DNA from: Tenebrio molitor
Lineage: Eukaryota > Arthropoda > Insecta > Coleoptera > Tenebrionidae
DNA: 64,000 nucleotides
Assembly: GCF_963966145.1 (NCBI RefSeq)
Contig: NC_091053.1
Span: forward strand, 17,794,001-17,858,000
Reading direction: 5' to 3'
The notes beneath the pieces are model-generated. The model was not told the DNA's origin, did no database searches, and worked only from the letters and a program-made list of their open reading frames with translations. The position numbers and the translations under genes are program-made. Shown in pieces: positions 45,397 to 55,512 of this stretch (positions are counted from its first letter, which is position 1; every line of letters starts with the position of its first letter).

Positions 45397-48300
45397 CTAT
45401 CCCACCTCCACCCGGCGGCACGGCAATTTTGCCGGAGTACATACACTATTACGGATAATACTATCAAGTAATAGTGCAGTGCTTATCAACATAATTACCG
45501 GCGTCTCGCCTCCGCATTTTGACTTTTTTGTGTTTTATGTTCTGTGTCAATGTTAAGGAATTTCCTCACGATGTGACATGAGTATAATAATATACCTTTT
45601 TGAATTTCAACCACCAATGTGTTCTCTAAGTCCAAAATTTTTAAATTTTTAAAAAGAGATTGGGGTACTATTCCTGTTGCTGAAATTATAAATGGTAAAA
45701 TCGAAATTTTTTCTAAACACCAAAGATTTCTCATAGCAACGGAGAGTTCTAAATATTTATTAATTTTTGTATTATATGTTTGTGTTATATTGTGTGAATT
45801 TGGAACAGCTATATCTAAAAGATATGCTTGCTTTTGTTGTTTATTTAAAATAATAATGTCTGATCTGTTATGCTGAATGTGAATGTCAGTTAAAACTGTC
45901 CGATCAAAATATAATTTGTAATTGTCATTTTCTAAACAACTTTCTGGTTTATAAATGTAATGTGGTTGTGTATCCTTTAATAAATTGAATTTAACTGCTA
46001 AATTCATGTGTATAATTTTTGCGAATATATCATGACGTTTTTTATATTCGCTTTGAGCCAAAACGGTGCAAGAAGAAATGATGTGTTCAATGGTTTCCCC
46101 TTCAGTTCCGCAAATCCTACATTTATCGATGATCGATTGTAAACCGCATATGTGTTTTTTATAATTTCTTGTATTTATAACACGATCTTGTATTGCAAAT
46201 ATAAAACCCTCAGTCTCAGGATGAATATTTGATTTTTTAAGCCATGCATGAGAAGCTTGAATATTAATTTCTGGCTGTTCTAGCTCTTTAAAATAGCTCC
46301 CATGTAAAGACTTTTGTTTTATATTTGCTATAGTGTCAGGTATATTTGGCTCAACAATATCTGAAATTATATTATCACTTAAATTTAAAGGTGTGTAACC
46401 TTTATCCGCTGAAACCAAAGCATTAAAAAAAGTGTTATCACGAGCTCTATTGAGAAAATAATTTTTTAGTGAAGCAATTTGATTATGTTGTAGAATTTCT
46501 AGATTTGAAAAACCCCTACCACCATTTTCGCGTGGTAAATTAAATCTTTCAATAGCAGATTTGGGGTGATGTTTACAAAATTTTGTAAAGAGAACTCTAG
46601 TTTGAATATTTATATTCTGTAAATTAGTTTTGGACCATTTTATAATACCAAATGAATAGGTCAACAATGGAACAGCATATGTATTAACTGCTTTAATTAA
46701 ATTATTACCGTTTAATTTTGATTTTAAAATAGATTTAATTCTTAAATAAAATTGTTTTTCTAAATTTTCTTTTATAATTGAATGTTGAATATGATTTGAT
46801 TGATTAATACCTAAATATTTATAAAATTCTCCTTTATTTAAATTTTTAATGATTTCTCCTTCTTTAGTTATATATTCTAAATTTTCGTAATGACCGCGAC
46901 ATATTAATTGCGTTTTACACTTATCAATACCAAAACTCATGCTAATATTATTTGAGAAATTTTCAGTTATTGTTAATAAAGATAAAATGTGATTCTTTTT
47001 AGATGCATAAAGTTTTATGTCATCCATATAAAGAAGGTGATTTAATTTTGATAGTGTGGTATTATTATGTCTAATATTAAAACCGTATCCAGTGCTATTT
47101 AATAGATTTGTCAAAGGATTAATGGCTAGACAAAACCATAAAGGACTTAAAGAATCTCCTTGATAAATTCCCCGTTTAATTTGAATAGGCTCGGATTTTA
47201 ATTTAGTATTGTTTATTGATAAATTTAAAGTAGTTCTCCAAAATGTCATAACATGAGATAAAAAGTTAATCAAATCCAAATTAATTTTATAAATTTTAAG
47301 AATTTTAATTAACCATGAATGTGGTACTGAATAATAGGCTTTTTTGTAGTCTATGAATGCGGTATAAATATTTCTATTATTTTTTCTAGCTTGTTCCATT
47401 ATTACCGTATCTATTATGAGTTGTTCTTTACAACCAAAACACTCTTTAATACAACCTTTTTGTTCTTCATTAAGTATATTTAATTTTTGACAATGGTCGT
47501 AAATTATTACTTTAATGCAAGATGTCATAATTTCATAAATTGTAGGCAGACATGTGATTGGCCTATATTTTGATGGATTTTTAGTATCGGAATCTTTTGG
47601 TTTCAGATATGTTATACCATGGGCCAAAAACTCTGGAAATGTGTTAGGTTCCCTAATAAATCCGTTAAAGTGATCAAGTAAGCATTTATGAATACAAGTA
47701 AATTTTTTTAACCAAAAGTTATGAATTTGGTCACCTCCAGGGGATTTCCAATTATGTGAACTATTAATATTTTTAACTAAAATTTCAAGGCCAATTTGAA
47801 TATGATGTGGATTATTACTATCTGGTATCTCATTTTCTAAATTAGGAATCCATTCTGCCTGATTATTAAATTGAACTTCATTTGACCATATGTTTGACCA
47901 GAATTCTTTAATTTCATTTATATTTGGTATACCATTATTATTTTCAGTTTTATTATCTGCTAAATTTTTGTAAAACAACTTCTCATTATTTCTAAATAGT
48001 TTGTTTTCAAATTTCCGTTGTTTATTATTTTTATATCTTTTTAATCGTTTAGAATAAATATTCAATTTTTGTAATAAAGTGTCTTTAATTTCTATTAATG
48101 TTTCATTATATTCGTTATATTTTAAACAATGTATTCGGTTGTTATTTAAAATGGATTGAATACAATTATTTAGATGATTAGAATTTATACCCTTTAAATA
48201 TTGAGTTATTCTACCTAAATCTCGTCTGATATTGTTAATGCGTTTATTTAGTCTTCGTTCCCATTTTGGTAATTCTTTAGCTTTTATATTATTTGTCTGG

Positions 48301-48763
48301 TCAATTTCTTTTGAACCATTTAATCTGATAATTGTTAAAGCTCCACTATATATAATACTGTGTAATTTTTTAAAACTTGTCGTGTTATTTACATATTTAG
48401 GTAAAATGAATTGATTTAAAATTTCAATCATTGCAAAGAATTTTTTGGAGCTTTGTTGTTTAGGTAATAGTGGTCTATTAAATGGTTCTATATGTTCAAA
48501 TTCGTTCAGAGTTCTATTAAATTCATCTTCAATTTGTTCTTTAAAATTTTGATGGTAGTAAAAATTTTGATTAATAACATGTATATCATTATAACTCAAG
48601 TCTAAATTATTTATGTCGTTTTGTATCGTGTTGTTTGGTGTTGAATTATTTTGACAACAGAAAGAGTCATTATGATTTGGTAAACTTTGCGGTTCAACAG
48701 AATTTTCAACTAAATTATTAGAAACTTTATTATTGTCAGAATAATTAATTGACAATTCTAACT
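45397..48763 (-). mobile_element. R4/Dong-type non-LTR retrotransposon, copy B
   Basis: The 3' end GGGATAG is at 45397 and the 5' end is truncated near 48763, next to an AT-rich microsatellite. The 3' flank is (ATT)n-rich. It carries the most complete intact reading frame of the family in this window, 45495-48755. It lies in the intron of the plus-strand Polinton gene. Confidence 0.9.
45495..48755 (-). CDS. R4/Dong-type reverse transcriptase/endonuclease (copy B)
   Basis: An open frame of 1086 codons; the listed start is TTG because the true N-terminus is cut off. It has palm motifs KYRPITCLPTIYE, FIDYKKAYYSVPHSWL (A), RGIYQGDSLSPLWFCLA (B) and LLYMDDIKLYA (C, about residue 575), and a thumb with SFGIDKCKT. 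A CCHC finger, CRICGTEGETIEHIISSC, lies near 880, then a restriction-like endonuclease region near 963-985 ending LLDIAVPNSHN. This order (RT, CCHC, restriction-like endonuclease) is that of the R2/R4/Dong group. In this copy the endonuclease motif reads NRSD where the other three copies have NRPD, which may weaken cleavage. The enzyme nicks target DNA and primes reverse transcription of its RNA there. Confidence 0.9.
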   Translation of the reverse strand: MSINYSDNNKVSNNLVENSVEPQSLPNHNDSFCCQNNSTPNNTIQNDINNLDLSYNDIHVINQNFYYHQNFKEQIEDEFNRTLNEFEHIEPFNRPLLPKQQSSKKFFAMIEILNQFILPKYVNNTTSFKKLHSIIYSGALTIIRLNGSKEIDQTNNIKAKELPKWERRLNKRINNIRRDLGRITQYLKGINSNHLNNCIQSILNNNRIHCLKYNEYNETLIEIKDTLLQKLNIYSKRLKRYKNNKQRKFENKLFRNNEKLFYKNLADNKTENNNGIPNINEIKEFWSNIWSNEVQFNNQAEWIPNLENEIPDSNNPHHIQIGLEILVKNINSSHNWKSPGGDQIHNFWLKKFTCIHKCLLDHFNGFIREPNTFPEFLAHGITYLKPKDSDTKNPSKYRPITCLPTIYEIMTSCIKVIIYDHCQKLNILNEEQKGCIKECFGCKEQLIIDTVIMEQARKNNRNIYTAFIDYKKAYYSVPHSWLIKILKIYKINLDLINFLSHVMTFWRTTLNLSINNTKLKSEPIQIKRGIYQGDSLSPLWFCLAINPLTNLLNSTGYGFNIRHNNTTLSKLNHLLYMDDIKLYASKKNHILSLLTITENFSNNISMSFGIDKCKTQLICRGHYENLEYITKEGEIIKNLNKGEFYKYLGINQSNHIQHSIIKENLEKQFYLRIKSILKSKLNGNNLIKAVNTYAVPLLTYSFGIIKWSKTNLQNINIQTRVLFTKFCKHHPKSAIERFNLPRENGGRGFSNLEILQHNQIASLKNYFLNRARDNTFFNALVSADKGYTPLNLSDNIISDIVEPNIPDTIANIKQKSLHGSYFKELEQPEINIQASHAWLKKSNIHPETEGFIFAIQDRVINTRNYKKHICGLQSIIDKCRICGTEGETIEHIISSCTVLAQSEYKKRHDIFAKIIHMNLAVKFNLLKDTQPHYIYKPESCLENDNYKLYFDRTVLTDIHIQHNRSDIIILNKQQKQAYLLDIAVPNSHNITQTYNTKINKYLELSVAMRNLWCLEKISILPFIISATGIVPQSLFKNLKILDLENTLVVEIQKGILLYSCHIVRKFLNIDTEHKTQKSQNAEARRR

Positions 48764-49386
48764 ATATTATATTATATATAATATATATATTATATTTTAT
48801 ATAGATATGGTGTTAAAGAAATTAGAGAGAAAAATGACAAGCTATTTATCTCCCTAAGTTACTCCCCCAAGGGATTAACGCTAAAAAAAAATTTGGAAAC
48901 TTACCCGCTATATGCGAACGAAACTTGATAATGAGGACGAATTTAAGATGCTGGAAAAGGTGGTGAAACGATATAAGTTCAATTTAGTGGATGAGGACCT
49001 TGAAGAAATGCATCGTCTCCAAACCACCACGAAAAAACTTTACTTAGAGGAACCCTCGCAAATGAGTGGTGAGGATGATGATGATTCGGAGACTCAAAAT
49101 TTAAATGGAGCCGCATCTCCAGACGGGCAAGTGTTTATGTAAGTTTCTTTTTTATTTAGTTTTGCTTAATTTTTTACCTTTTCTCTTATAAACAGGGTAG
49201 AAGATGATGATTGGAATGCGATGAAAGCTGGTTCATCTCACCAACAAAATCATGAGGAAGAAGGCAACAGAAAAAAAATTAAAATATTGCAAAATGTTAA
49301 ATTAAATAAATAAATTTTAAAAATATTTTTCAAATTTTATTTTTCTGAAATACCTACATTCAACAATGTTTCTAAAAATTACTATA

Positions 49387-50787
49387 TTATTTTTTACAAT
49401 ATTTACACCAGTTATATAAATTATACACATTTTCTAAACTACAGTATAAATTATTAAAATAATGTTTTTGACAGTGTTGAGATTTGAAAATTTCTTTTAA
49501 ATTTTTAAGTGCTGGATAACAGTATTCTTCCAAATCAATGACTTCTATTTTGAGTAGATTGCTTAACCATTCCTTTTTCTGAGCACCTTTTACTACAACT
49601 ATAATGTCATCATAGTCGGTGACGTTTTTATTGTTGTTAATAAAATTTTCAATGAAACCAGTTAAATTTTCAAAGTTGATGTTACAATGCCAGTCACAAT
49701 CCCATTGAAGCCCATGTAAATTGTTTGTCAACCAGTCCCACTGTTTTTCGGTTCGATGATTAAATAATGTCTTATCGAAGGGTAATTTTAAAATTGCATG
49801 ATCAACATTTCCTGTTATGGTATCCATTAGAGCTATTTGTTTGCATATAAAAGAGGATGTTCCATATTGGAAACCTTGCACGTCAACGATAAACATTCTA
49901 AAAATTCTTACTCTACCAGTTAGAGGTTCGTAACTCACGAACTGCTCGTACAAGACTAAACAAAAAGCTGAAGTATTTGCAGGCATATCAGCGAGAGTTT
50001 CAAATTCTATTCGCGCATCTACAGTTCCGTTTTTGAACGTTTCATTTTGATACGAACAATCAATAACAAGCAAAGGTGCATCCGTTTTGAATTTTGCAGG
50101 TTTGAACAACGGTTCACAAATCATTTTTTTATTGTAGTAATAGGACTGTTGAAATCGTGCATACATATCATAGGCCAAAGCATATTGGTTATGTCTATAA
50201 TCTAGATTTAAATTTTCATATGGATAAGATTGAGAATTTAAATATAGTTTGATATTTTTTAGATGACAATCATCAAACTTGGATGCATCGTTTCTCAGAT
50301 TATTTTTTCGATCAGTTTGAAAACCTATTATAACGAATCGCGGTTTTTCCAAGGACGTTGATGATTTTAATACCCACGTAAACGAATGACTTTCTTGTAA
50401 AAGAGGATAAGTAAATAATTCCCATCGTCTATGTGCAATTGATAGGGGATTATTTTTCTCAATTATATTAAACAATTTTAATTTTTCTTCATCGGAAACG
50501 GTGAAGTGTGGAACTTGCCATACAATTTTTGTAATTCTTATATATGCTTTTTCTAATCCTGTTGCTTCGAGAGTAGCATTTAAATCAGTACTTGAACGAA
50601 GCAGTATGAGTTCTTGACGTAAATTCAACACAACCTTTTTATAATCTTCAGCAAAGCCTAATATATTCGAAAGTGGCCAACATACATCAGAAGCACCTGT
50701 TTGTGCATCAAAATTTGTATAAGTATCTTCGAGGGGACTCCAACCGGCATTTATTAATGCTGTACTCTCATTAGGTGTATGTGATAC
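49387..50787 (-). pseudogene. Major capsid protein (double jelly roll), C-terminal part
   Basis: The frame runs from the LTR boundary to a stop at 49387. It includes SDVCWPLSNILGFAEDYKKV, NLRQELILLRSS, IVWQVPHFTVSDEEKLKL, LEKPRFVIIGFQTDRKN, FDDCHLKNIKLYLNSQSYPY and YALAYDMYARFQQSYYY, then LVIDCSYQNETFKNGTVDAR and NTSAFCLVLYEQFVSYEPLT. These phrases match the capsid family of Polintons and adintoviruses widespread in insects. GTG at 50631 is only an internal codon; the true start lies across the LTR at 53407. The two parts abut exactly if the LTR and one target duplication are ignored, so loss of function came with that insertion. Confidence 0.85.
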
Positions 50788-53058
50788 TGTAACGGTCCGA
50801 ATAGGTTCGATAAATTAAGCATTTTAATTTTAAAATAATTTCAACGAAATATTTTAAATACCGTTCATTTGCGACGGAAATACTGGTCAGTTGTAAATTT
50901 TATTGTTGCTTTGTTCACAGGAGTGGCACCACACTCCTCAAGTGAAATCTGCCAACCTTTCTTTGAAAATGCAGGTACGCGTCCGGGGCAAAACATAGCC
51001 CAAGGGGAACAAGTGTTCAGGGGAAAAGAAGCGTTGCAATAAATTTACTGTAATCACATGTTCGACAATTTGGGTGGTCCAGTTAAAATCAGGGGATAAT
51101 TAATGAATTTGATGTTAGCAGGTTTCAAATTGAGAGAACAACAAAATTAATGTTCATTAGGTTAATTTACCTTTTTTAGCATTCTCAAATTTGTGGCATA
51201 TTTGTAATTAAAGGACGAGAATTGCAAATTAAAAACAGAGCGCTTTATCGTAGAAAAGAACTAGAATCGTTTGCACTTTTAGTTAGAAAAGTAACAAAGC
51301 AAAGTAGAAAGGGAGTCGGCAGAAAACACAGAGGACCGGGTAACGGTAAAACCAGGTAATCGTAGAAATCAGACGTGTGAGTGAGAGACAGAGAATGAAA
51401 TTTACGAAGTAATTATTAATTAGAACCGTTTTGGGGAATCAAACCAATGTAGAACAATTTTTTAGAAGTAGCAGTTACGTAATAGCGTTTCAAGCCCAAT
51501 TTAGGTTTCAAAATAAGGTTAATTTGTTCTATTTTAATTCTGTTGGTTTCATGTTTATTATGTTTGTTTCATTTTTATTCTGTTTAATTCTTGGTGCTGA
51601 TTTTTATTACTGTATAGAGTCGGTAATTCAGTGTTCCTGTTTAATTCTATTTGTTCCATTTTTAATTGTGTTTGTTTCTTGATCTTGAGGTTTATTATTG
51701 TATAGAGTCAGTAATTTAGTGTTCTTTTTCAGAGTTCTAATTCAACAACAAATTATGTACATTCGGTCTGGTCCTAACAAAAGTCTAAATTTAAACATTT
51801 AAATTAATGGTGGAAAACGGAGACTGTAATTTCCAAAGTTCTAGAGATATCGAAAGGGTGTCGCGGTCGGCGTAAAGTAGAACCGAGCTGATTAGTCACT
51901 TTGGTCAAGTAGGGGTTGCGAAAGTGGGGTGCGCCAGAAATGATAAAACCGATTGCGGGACGGGAAACAAGGCTTTTTTGATTCACTCGGGGTTTGACCT
52001 CCAAAGTAGCCGGAGGTACGTTCAGTACTTCCAGCAGCCATTTTGTGACCACGTTCTTTACATTCACAAGGTAAATTATTTCTCTAATTCTTGTACATTA
52101 TTTGTAGTCGCGATTTAATTAGTCAAACAGCATTTATCGTTCTAAAGTAAAGATTATATTATTTTCTTTGAGCTTTGATGACCACGTTACTCTTTAGAAT
52201 CTTATATTAATTTCTTTACCGCGAAGTATGTGATCTTCTTGCATTTACCGATTGGGGAAACGTGCTCTTGTCAAAGGGAACTAGTATGCAATTATTATAA
52301 AACATTTCCATTCATTATTTATGTCTTGGATTCTCGAGTTCGGGAAGCTACCGCCAGTGTCCGTCGCACTCAATAAGCTGTGGTCCGGCGTAAGAGCACA
52401 AAATTAGCCGCGTCACCCCCAAGGGGGCCAGAGACCAAACTAGGCCAGCTGACACGTGAAGAGAGGTACCCTTTGGCCCTGTTAGAACCTTTTTCCCTTT
52501 TATTTTCGACCACCGGAGTAGACCGGGGTGATCTATGAGATTCCAGGGCATCGCGTCGGATTAAATTTAATTGGGGAAATAATTGAAATCTAAATCGGAT
52601 CACATAGTTCGCATCTCAAACTCGTATAATGCTGTTCGCGCCACAAACTCATATATTTGCCCAGCTTAGTCATTTATTCATGAGTCAGATCTCAATTCGT
52701 GGGCCGAGAGTCAAATTTCATTGGGTCAAATTTCCACCAACTTCTGTTATTAAATTCATTTATTTATTTCTATAATTTGTTGGGACCAAACACCACCACA
52801 CTCGATTATTTGTTAAATAAAATTTAAGTGAAGTGTGCTCAATCGTTTTAATTCTATTTGGAAAAACCTTCCAAAGGTACGGCCTCTCGTTAGAACCTAA
52901 TTAAACAAAATGAACAATAAAACACAACGTATTTCTTTATTATTTTTGTTTCGGATTTTTCCGCAAAATAACATTCGAGGGAATGCGGCAACCAACAATA
53001 CACCAAATGAGGGAAAAAAAAATCATCGAGGAAAGGTCAAGGAAGTCGAAAGGTTACA
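50788..53058 (+). mobile_element. Solo LTR, about 2.27 kb, inserted in the capsid gene
   Basis: It begins TGTAACGGTCCG and ends GGTTACA, so the termini are TGTAAC and GTTACA. The 4-base word ATAC flanks both ends (50784-50787 and 53059-53062) as a target duplication. It has no polymerase or gag frame, and no second LTR. Internal blocks match the fragment at 39061-39557, which is followed by a primer-binding-like site, so the right end here is the 3' end of the LTR. It resembles the Ty3/Gypsy or BEL/Pao pattern; the clade cannot be decided. Confidence 0.8.
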
Positions 53059-53062
53059 ATAC

Positions 53063-53407
53063 ATATCTTTTCATTGTTGTTGTAATACCTGGATTTTTTA
53101 TACGATCTACGATAACACCTCCCAATTCCAAACGAATCTCATCGAAAAGATGAGCAATGAAATTATTAATTGGTAGAACTTTAGTTGAAACGGCTGACTG
53201 ATCATGTTTCAATATCCTTCCTTGTATGTGTAATTGACTTAATCCTGGAGCAGTTAGTAATTCTTGTTGTTGAATAACAATTCGACACTCATCGTTGTAT
53301 TTTAATTCACCTGGTATATATGATTGATATGAATGATACTCAACATTCGTGATTGCATTATCGAACATCACTTTTTCATTTACATTCAACAAACTGATGG
53401 ATGCCAT
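53063..53407 (-). pseudogene. Major capsid protein, N-terminal part
   Basis: ATG at 53407 opens MASISLLNVNEKVMFDNAI, then TNVEYHSYQSYIPGELKYND, RIVIQQQELLTAPGLSQLHI and FIAHLFDEIRLELGGVIVDR, ending GITTTMKRYV at the LTR boundary. This is the N-terminal jelly-roll strand region of the Polinton major capsid. Both pieces are in the same frame. The full protein would be about 580 residues, normal for the family. Confidence 0.85.
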
Positions 53408-53577
53408 TATTTCTCTTATTTAAGTTGTAAACCGATCGATTTCAAAAATAAAATATTCTGTGATGTTAACTTGATCAATTTTCTTTCGTTAATATTCTTT
53501 TTTCTGGCAGGAAACGTTCTTATATCTTGTGAAAAATACTGATAAGGTGTGTTGAATCTAATAACCATCACTACACT

Positions 53578-54288
53578 TTACACTTTTCTCAAATGCAATG
53601 TTACCGTGACAACTTCTTTTCGAAAATTAACTGGAAAACCGTTCTGATCGATTATTTTAAGAGAAATGTTATGTATTATGCGTGTATTTATTGGTAAATA
53701 TATAACATTTCGAGGATTTTCAACTATCTTATAACCAGGTGGATCGGTTGGATAGAAAGAATGAATGATGTGAACGGGCTGAACATTTCTATATGAATTA
53801 GTTGCAATATTACATTCAATTCGAATCATATTTACGCGCATAATATCAACAGGAAAATCTGACGTATGTAATTTGTTACTTGTCAATTTTCGGGGTTCAA
53901 AACCCAATAGTTGCCCTATAGAATTGGGTTTTGAGAAATCTATAGTTTTATTACATTTAATTTCACATTTTAAAGTATTAAAATTTGCTTGCAAATGTAA
54001 AAATATTTTCTCCTTCTCTTTTTTAGATGTTTTATTTGTAAGAATAGTCTTTAAATACTTGTTTATATCGGCTATTTCATAACTACCAACAGGTATTTCG
54101 ATCACATCGTCCTTATCACCATAATGGAATTTATTATTTTTCTCATCAACATTCGGTATTGCATTGTTAACACTAAAATTAGTCAAACCAATTTCGTAAA
54201 AACCATCGTTTTCTAAGATAATAGGAGGATTAAAATCTTCAGATAATTCTGATGTTTCTTGATCACTAAAGAAAAAGTAATAAGACAT
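53578..54288 (-). CDS. Minor capsid protein (penton-like)
   Basis: 236 codons, intact. It starts MSYYFFFSDQETSELSEDFN and continues PIILENDGFYEIGLTNFSVNN, IEIPVGSYEIADINKYLKTIL, SIGQLLGFEPRKL and MIRIECNIATNSYRNVQPVH, ending ISLKIIDQNGFPVNFRKEVV. The pattern of an ExGLxxFSxxNxIPN start, a GSYEIxDIxxYL helix and a FxPRxL turn is that of the single-jelly-roll minor capsid (penton) of Polintons and adintoviruses, which sits at the capsid vertices. It lies between the capsid and protease genes on the same strand. No break is seen. Confidence 0.75.
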   Translation of the reverse strand: MSYYFFFSDQETSELSEDFNPPIILENDGFYEIGLTNFSVNNAIPNVDEKNNKFHYGDKDDVIEIPVGSYEIADINKYLKTILTNKTSKKEKEKIFLHLQANFNTLKCEIKCNKTIDFSKPNSIGQLLGFEPRKLTSNKLHTSDFPVDIMRVNMIRIECNIATNSYRNVQPVHIIHSFYPTDPPGYKIVENPRNVIYLPINTRIIHNISLKIIDQNGFPVNFRKEVVTVTLHLRKV

Positions 54289-54346
54289 GTTGTAGGCTAT
54301 AGGATTAAAAAAGAACTGTTGTTTTTCGAATTGGTGAACAATTTAT

Positions 54347-54712
54347 TTATTTTTTTTGTAAGAAGGTTAAACAAAGATGGCCACAATTAAATGTATTAAA
54401 TTTTTGAAAACGTTCATGGTTATAAAATATTCTACATGGACCATTCGAAGTAAAATATTGTACTGCTTCCTGGGGTGGTTGCAAATTTCCAAAACTATCA
54501 AAATATTTCACAACATTTCCAATTTTTTTATAAGCAACCCAATGAGTTCCTCTTCCGCTGTTTTTATCCAAATTAATCACACCACTTTCATTCTTGTGTA
54601 TTTTTTTAGGTAGAATGTCACGAGAAAATACACCTCGAAAATATGGAATTTTATTCCATTTTACAAATGATTCTATATCAACATTTGATAGTGGTTTGTT
54701 TGGTAAATTCAT
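54347..54712 (-). CDS. Adenain-type cysteine protease (capsid maturation)
   Basis: 121 codons. The catalytic triad of the adenovirus protease family (C5) is visible: His57 in GRGTHWVAYKK, Asp72 in VKYFDSFGN and Cys110 in FNTFNCGHLCL. A SNVDIESFVKWNKIPYFRGV start is typical. Polinton proteases use Asp in place of the adenovirus Glu. It would cleave capsid and core precursors during virion maturation. It is shorter than adenovirus adenain but normal for Polintons. It is intact, 58 bases upstream of the minor capsid gene start. Confidence 0.9.
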   Translation of the reverse strand: MNLPNKPLSNVDIESFVKWNKIPYFRGVFSRDILPKKIHKNESGVINLDKNSGRGTHWVAYKKIGNVVKYFDSFGNLQPPQEAVQYFTSNGPCRIFYNHERFQKFNTFNCGHLCLTFLQKK

Positions 54713-54741
54713 TATTGTCTTTGAATGTTGTTGAAAATCCT

Positions 54742-55206
54742 TTAATCTAAAAAAAGACCCAATCCTTTTTTGTACGGTTTCAAAAATAAACCTTTTCCCA
54801 TTGCAATAGCTTCCATGGTTTTATTGTGACGTTGAGATTCTTCTAATTGTTTACGTGCTTCTTTGGCTGAATTTATTGCTTTAGCAATTCCACCAACACC
54901 TCCACTAAGTCCACCAAGTGCACTCAATCCAGCAAATATTGGAATTAATGGTAAAATACCACCAGATTTTGGAATTTTTATTATACGTGATGGTTTAATA
55001 CCATTCTTCTTTTTTTTCTCTTGATGTGCTGCCTTTAATGCAGCAAAAATAGCATAATTGGCTGTTTTTGATTTGCTTCGAATAAGTTTATTTTTGATTT
55101 TCTTTAAAACTGTTGGAAAACTTATTCCTCCACATTTATTTTTTGAGTTCTTCTTCTTCTTCGTTTTGCTAACCTTCTTTTTATTTTTTCTTTTGATTCT
55201 AACCAT
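54742..55206 (-). CDS. Adenovirus PX-like basic/hydrophobic virion protein
   Basis: I chose the ATG at 55206 (MVRIKRKNKKK) because it begins the basic region; an upstream ATG at 55260 would add 18 residues. The order is a lysine-rich N-terminus (KTKKKKNSKNKCGG), a KTANYAIFAALKAAH helix, then GGILPLIPIFAGLSALGGLSGGVGGIAKAI, a Gly/Ala-rich hydrophobic segment, and a charged tail ending GKGLFLKPYKKGLGLFL. Such proteins in Polintons and adintoviruses resemble adenovirus pX and pVI, which bind DNA or disrupt membranes inside the virion. The role here is inferred from this resemblance. Confidence 0.6.
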   Translation of the reverse strand: MVRIKRKNKKKVSKTKKKKNSKNKCGGISFPTVLKKIKNKLIRSKSKTANYAIFAALKAAHQEKKKKNGIKPSRIIKIPKSGGILPLIPIFAGLSALGGLSGGVGGIAKAINSAKEARKQLEESQRHNKTMEAIAMGKGLFLKPYKKGLGLFLD

Positions 55207-55280
55207 AACTATGTTGTGTGTGTGTTTATTGTATGCAAGCAAATAATAGACTACTTTCAATTTCTAAATGTATTGAATAT

Positions 55281-55512
55281 TTAAGTAATTTTCAACGTCT
55301 TAGTAATAATACCACCATCAGCAACATCATCATCATCATCAGTTACAATATCAAGTTTACGTTTATTTTGTTGTTTTCTTTTAAACGGTTTAAGTTTAAT
55401 TCGGTTATCTAACTTTGGTTTTTTATTGTCTTCAAACGGATCAAACTCTAATTTTCGTTCAAATGAAGATTTTGATATTGGATTTGTTACAATTTGATCA
55501 TCTGAATTTCAA
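55281..55512 (-). pseudogene. C-terminal tail of the PLA2-like gene, cut off by a retrotransposon
   Basis: From the retrotransposon boundary the minus-strand frame reads NSDDQIVTNPISKSSFERKL, continues with basic patches (NRIKLKPFKRKQQNKRKL) and an acidic run of five Asp, then GGIITKTLKIT and TAA at 55281-55283. There is no start codon. It is collinear with the PLA2-like gene on the other side of copy C. The composition matches the basic tail of that gene, so they were probably one gene. Confidence 0.55.

Larger units (their letters stand above)
45274..49313 (+). pseudogene. Plus-strand spliced Polinton gene of unknown function, with one frame break
   Basis: Exon 1 (45274-45368) starts MATTPCTIVVFTEDKLHF and ends at a GTAAAT donor. 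An R4/Dong copy fills the intron. A TTTTATATAG acceptor opens exon 2 at 48805, reading YGVKEIREKNDKLFISLSY in phase. Exon 2 breaks frame at a run of nine A near 48880; the other frame continues as MRTKLDNEDEFKMLEKVVK, an acidic stretch with GEDDDDSE, to a GTAAGT donor at 49139. Exon 3 (49196-49313) gives VEDDDWNAMKAGSS and a basic tail ending KLNK. I recognise no domain. It converges on the capsid gene, whose stop lies 74 bases away. It could be a Polinton accessory gene or a captured host gene. Confidence 0.5.

Noticed and set aside
50788..53058. DNA transposon with 6-base inverted ends
   Set aside because: The TG...CA ends, 4-base duplication and relation to a fragment with a primer-binding-like site fit a solo LTR better.
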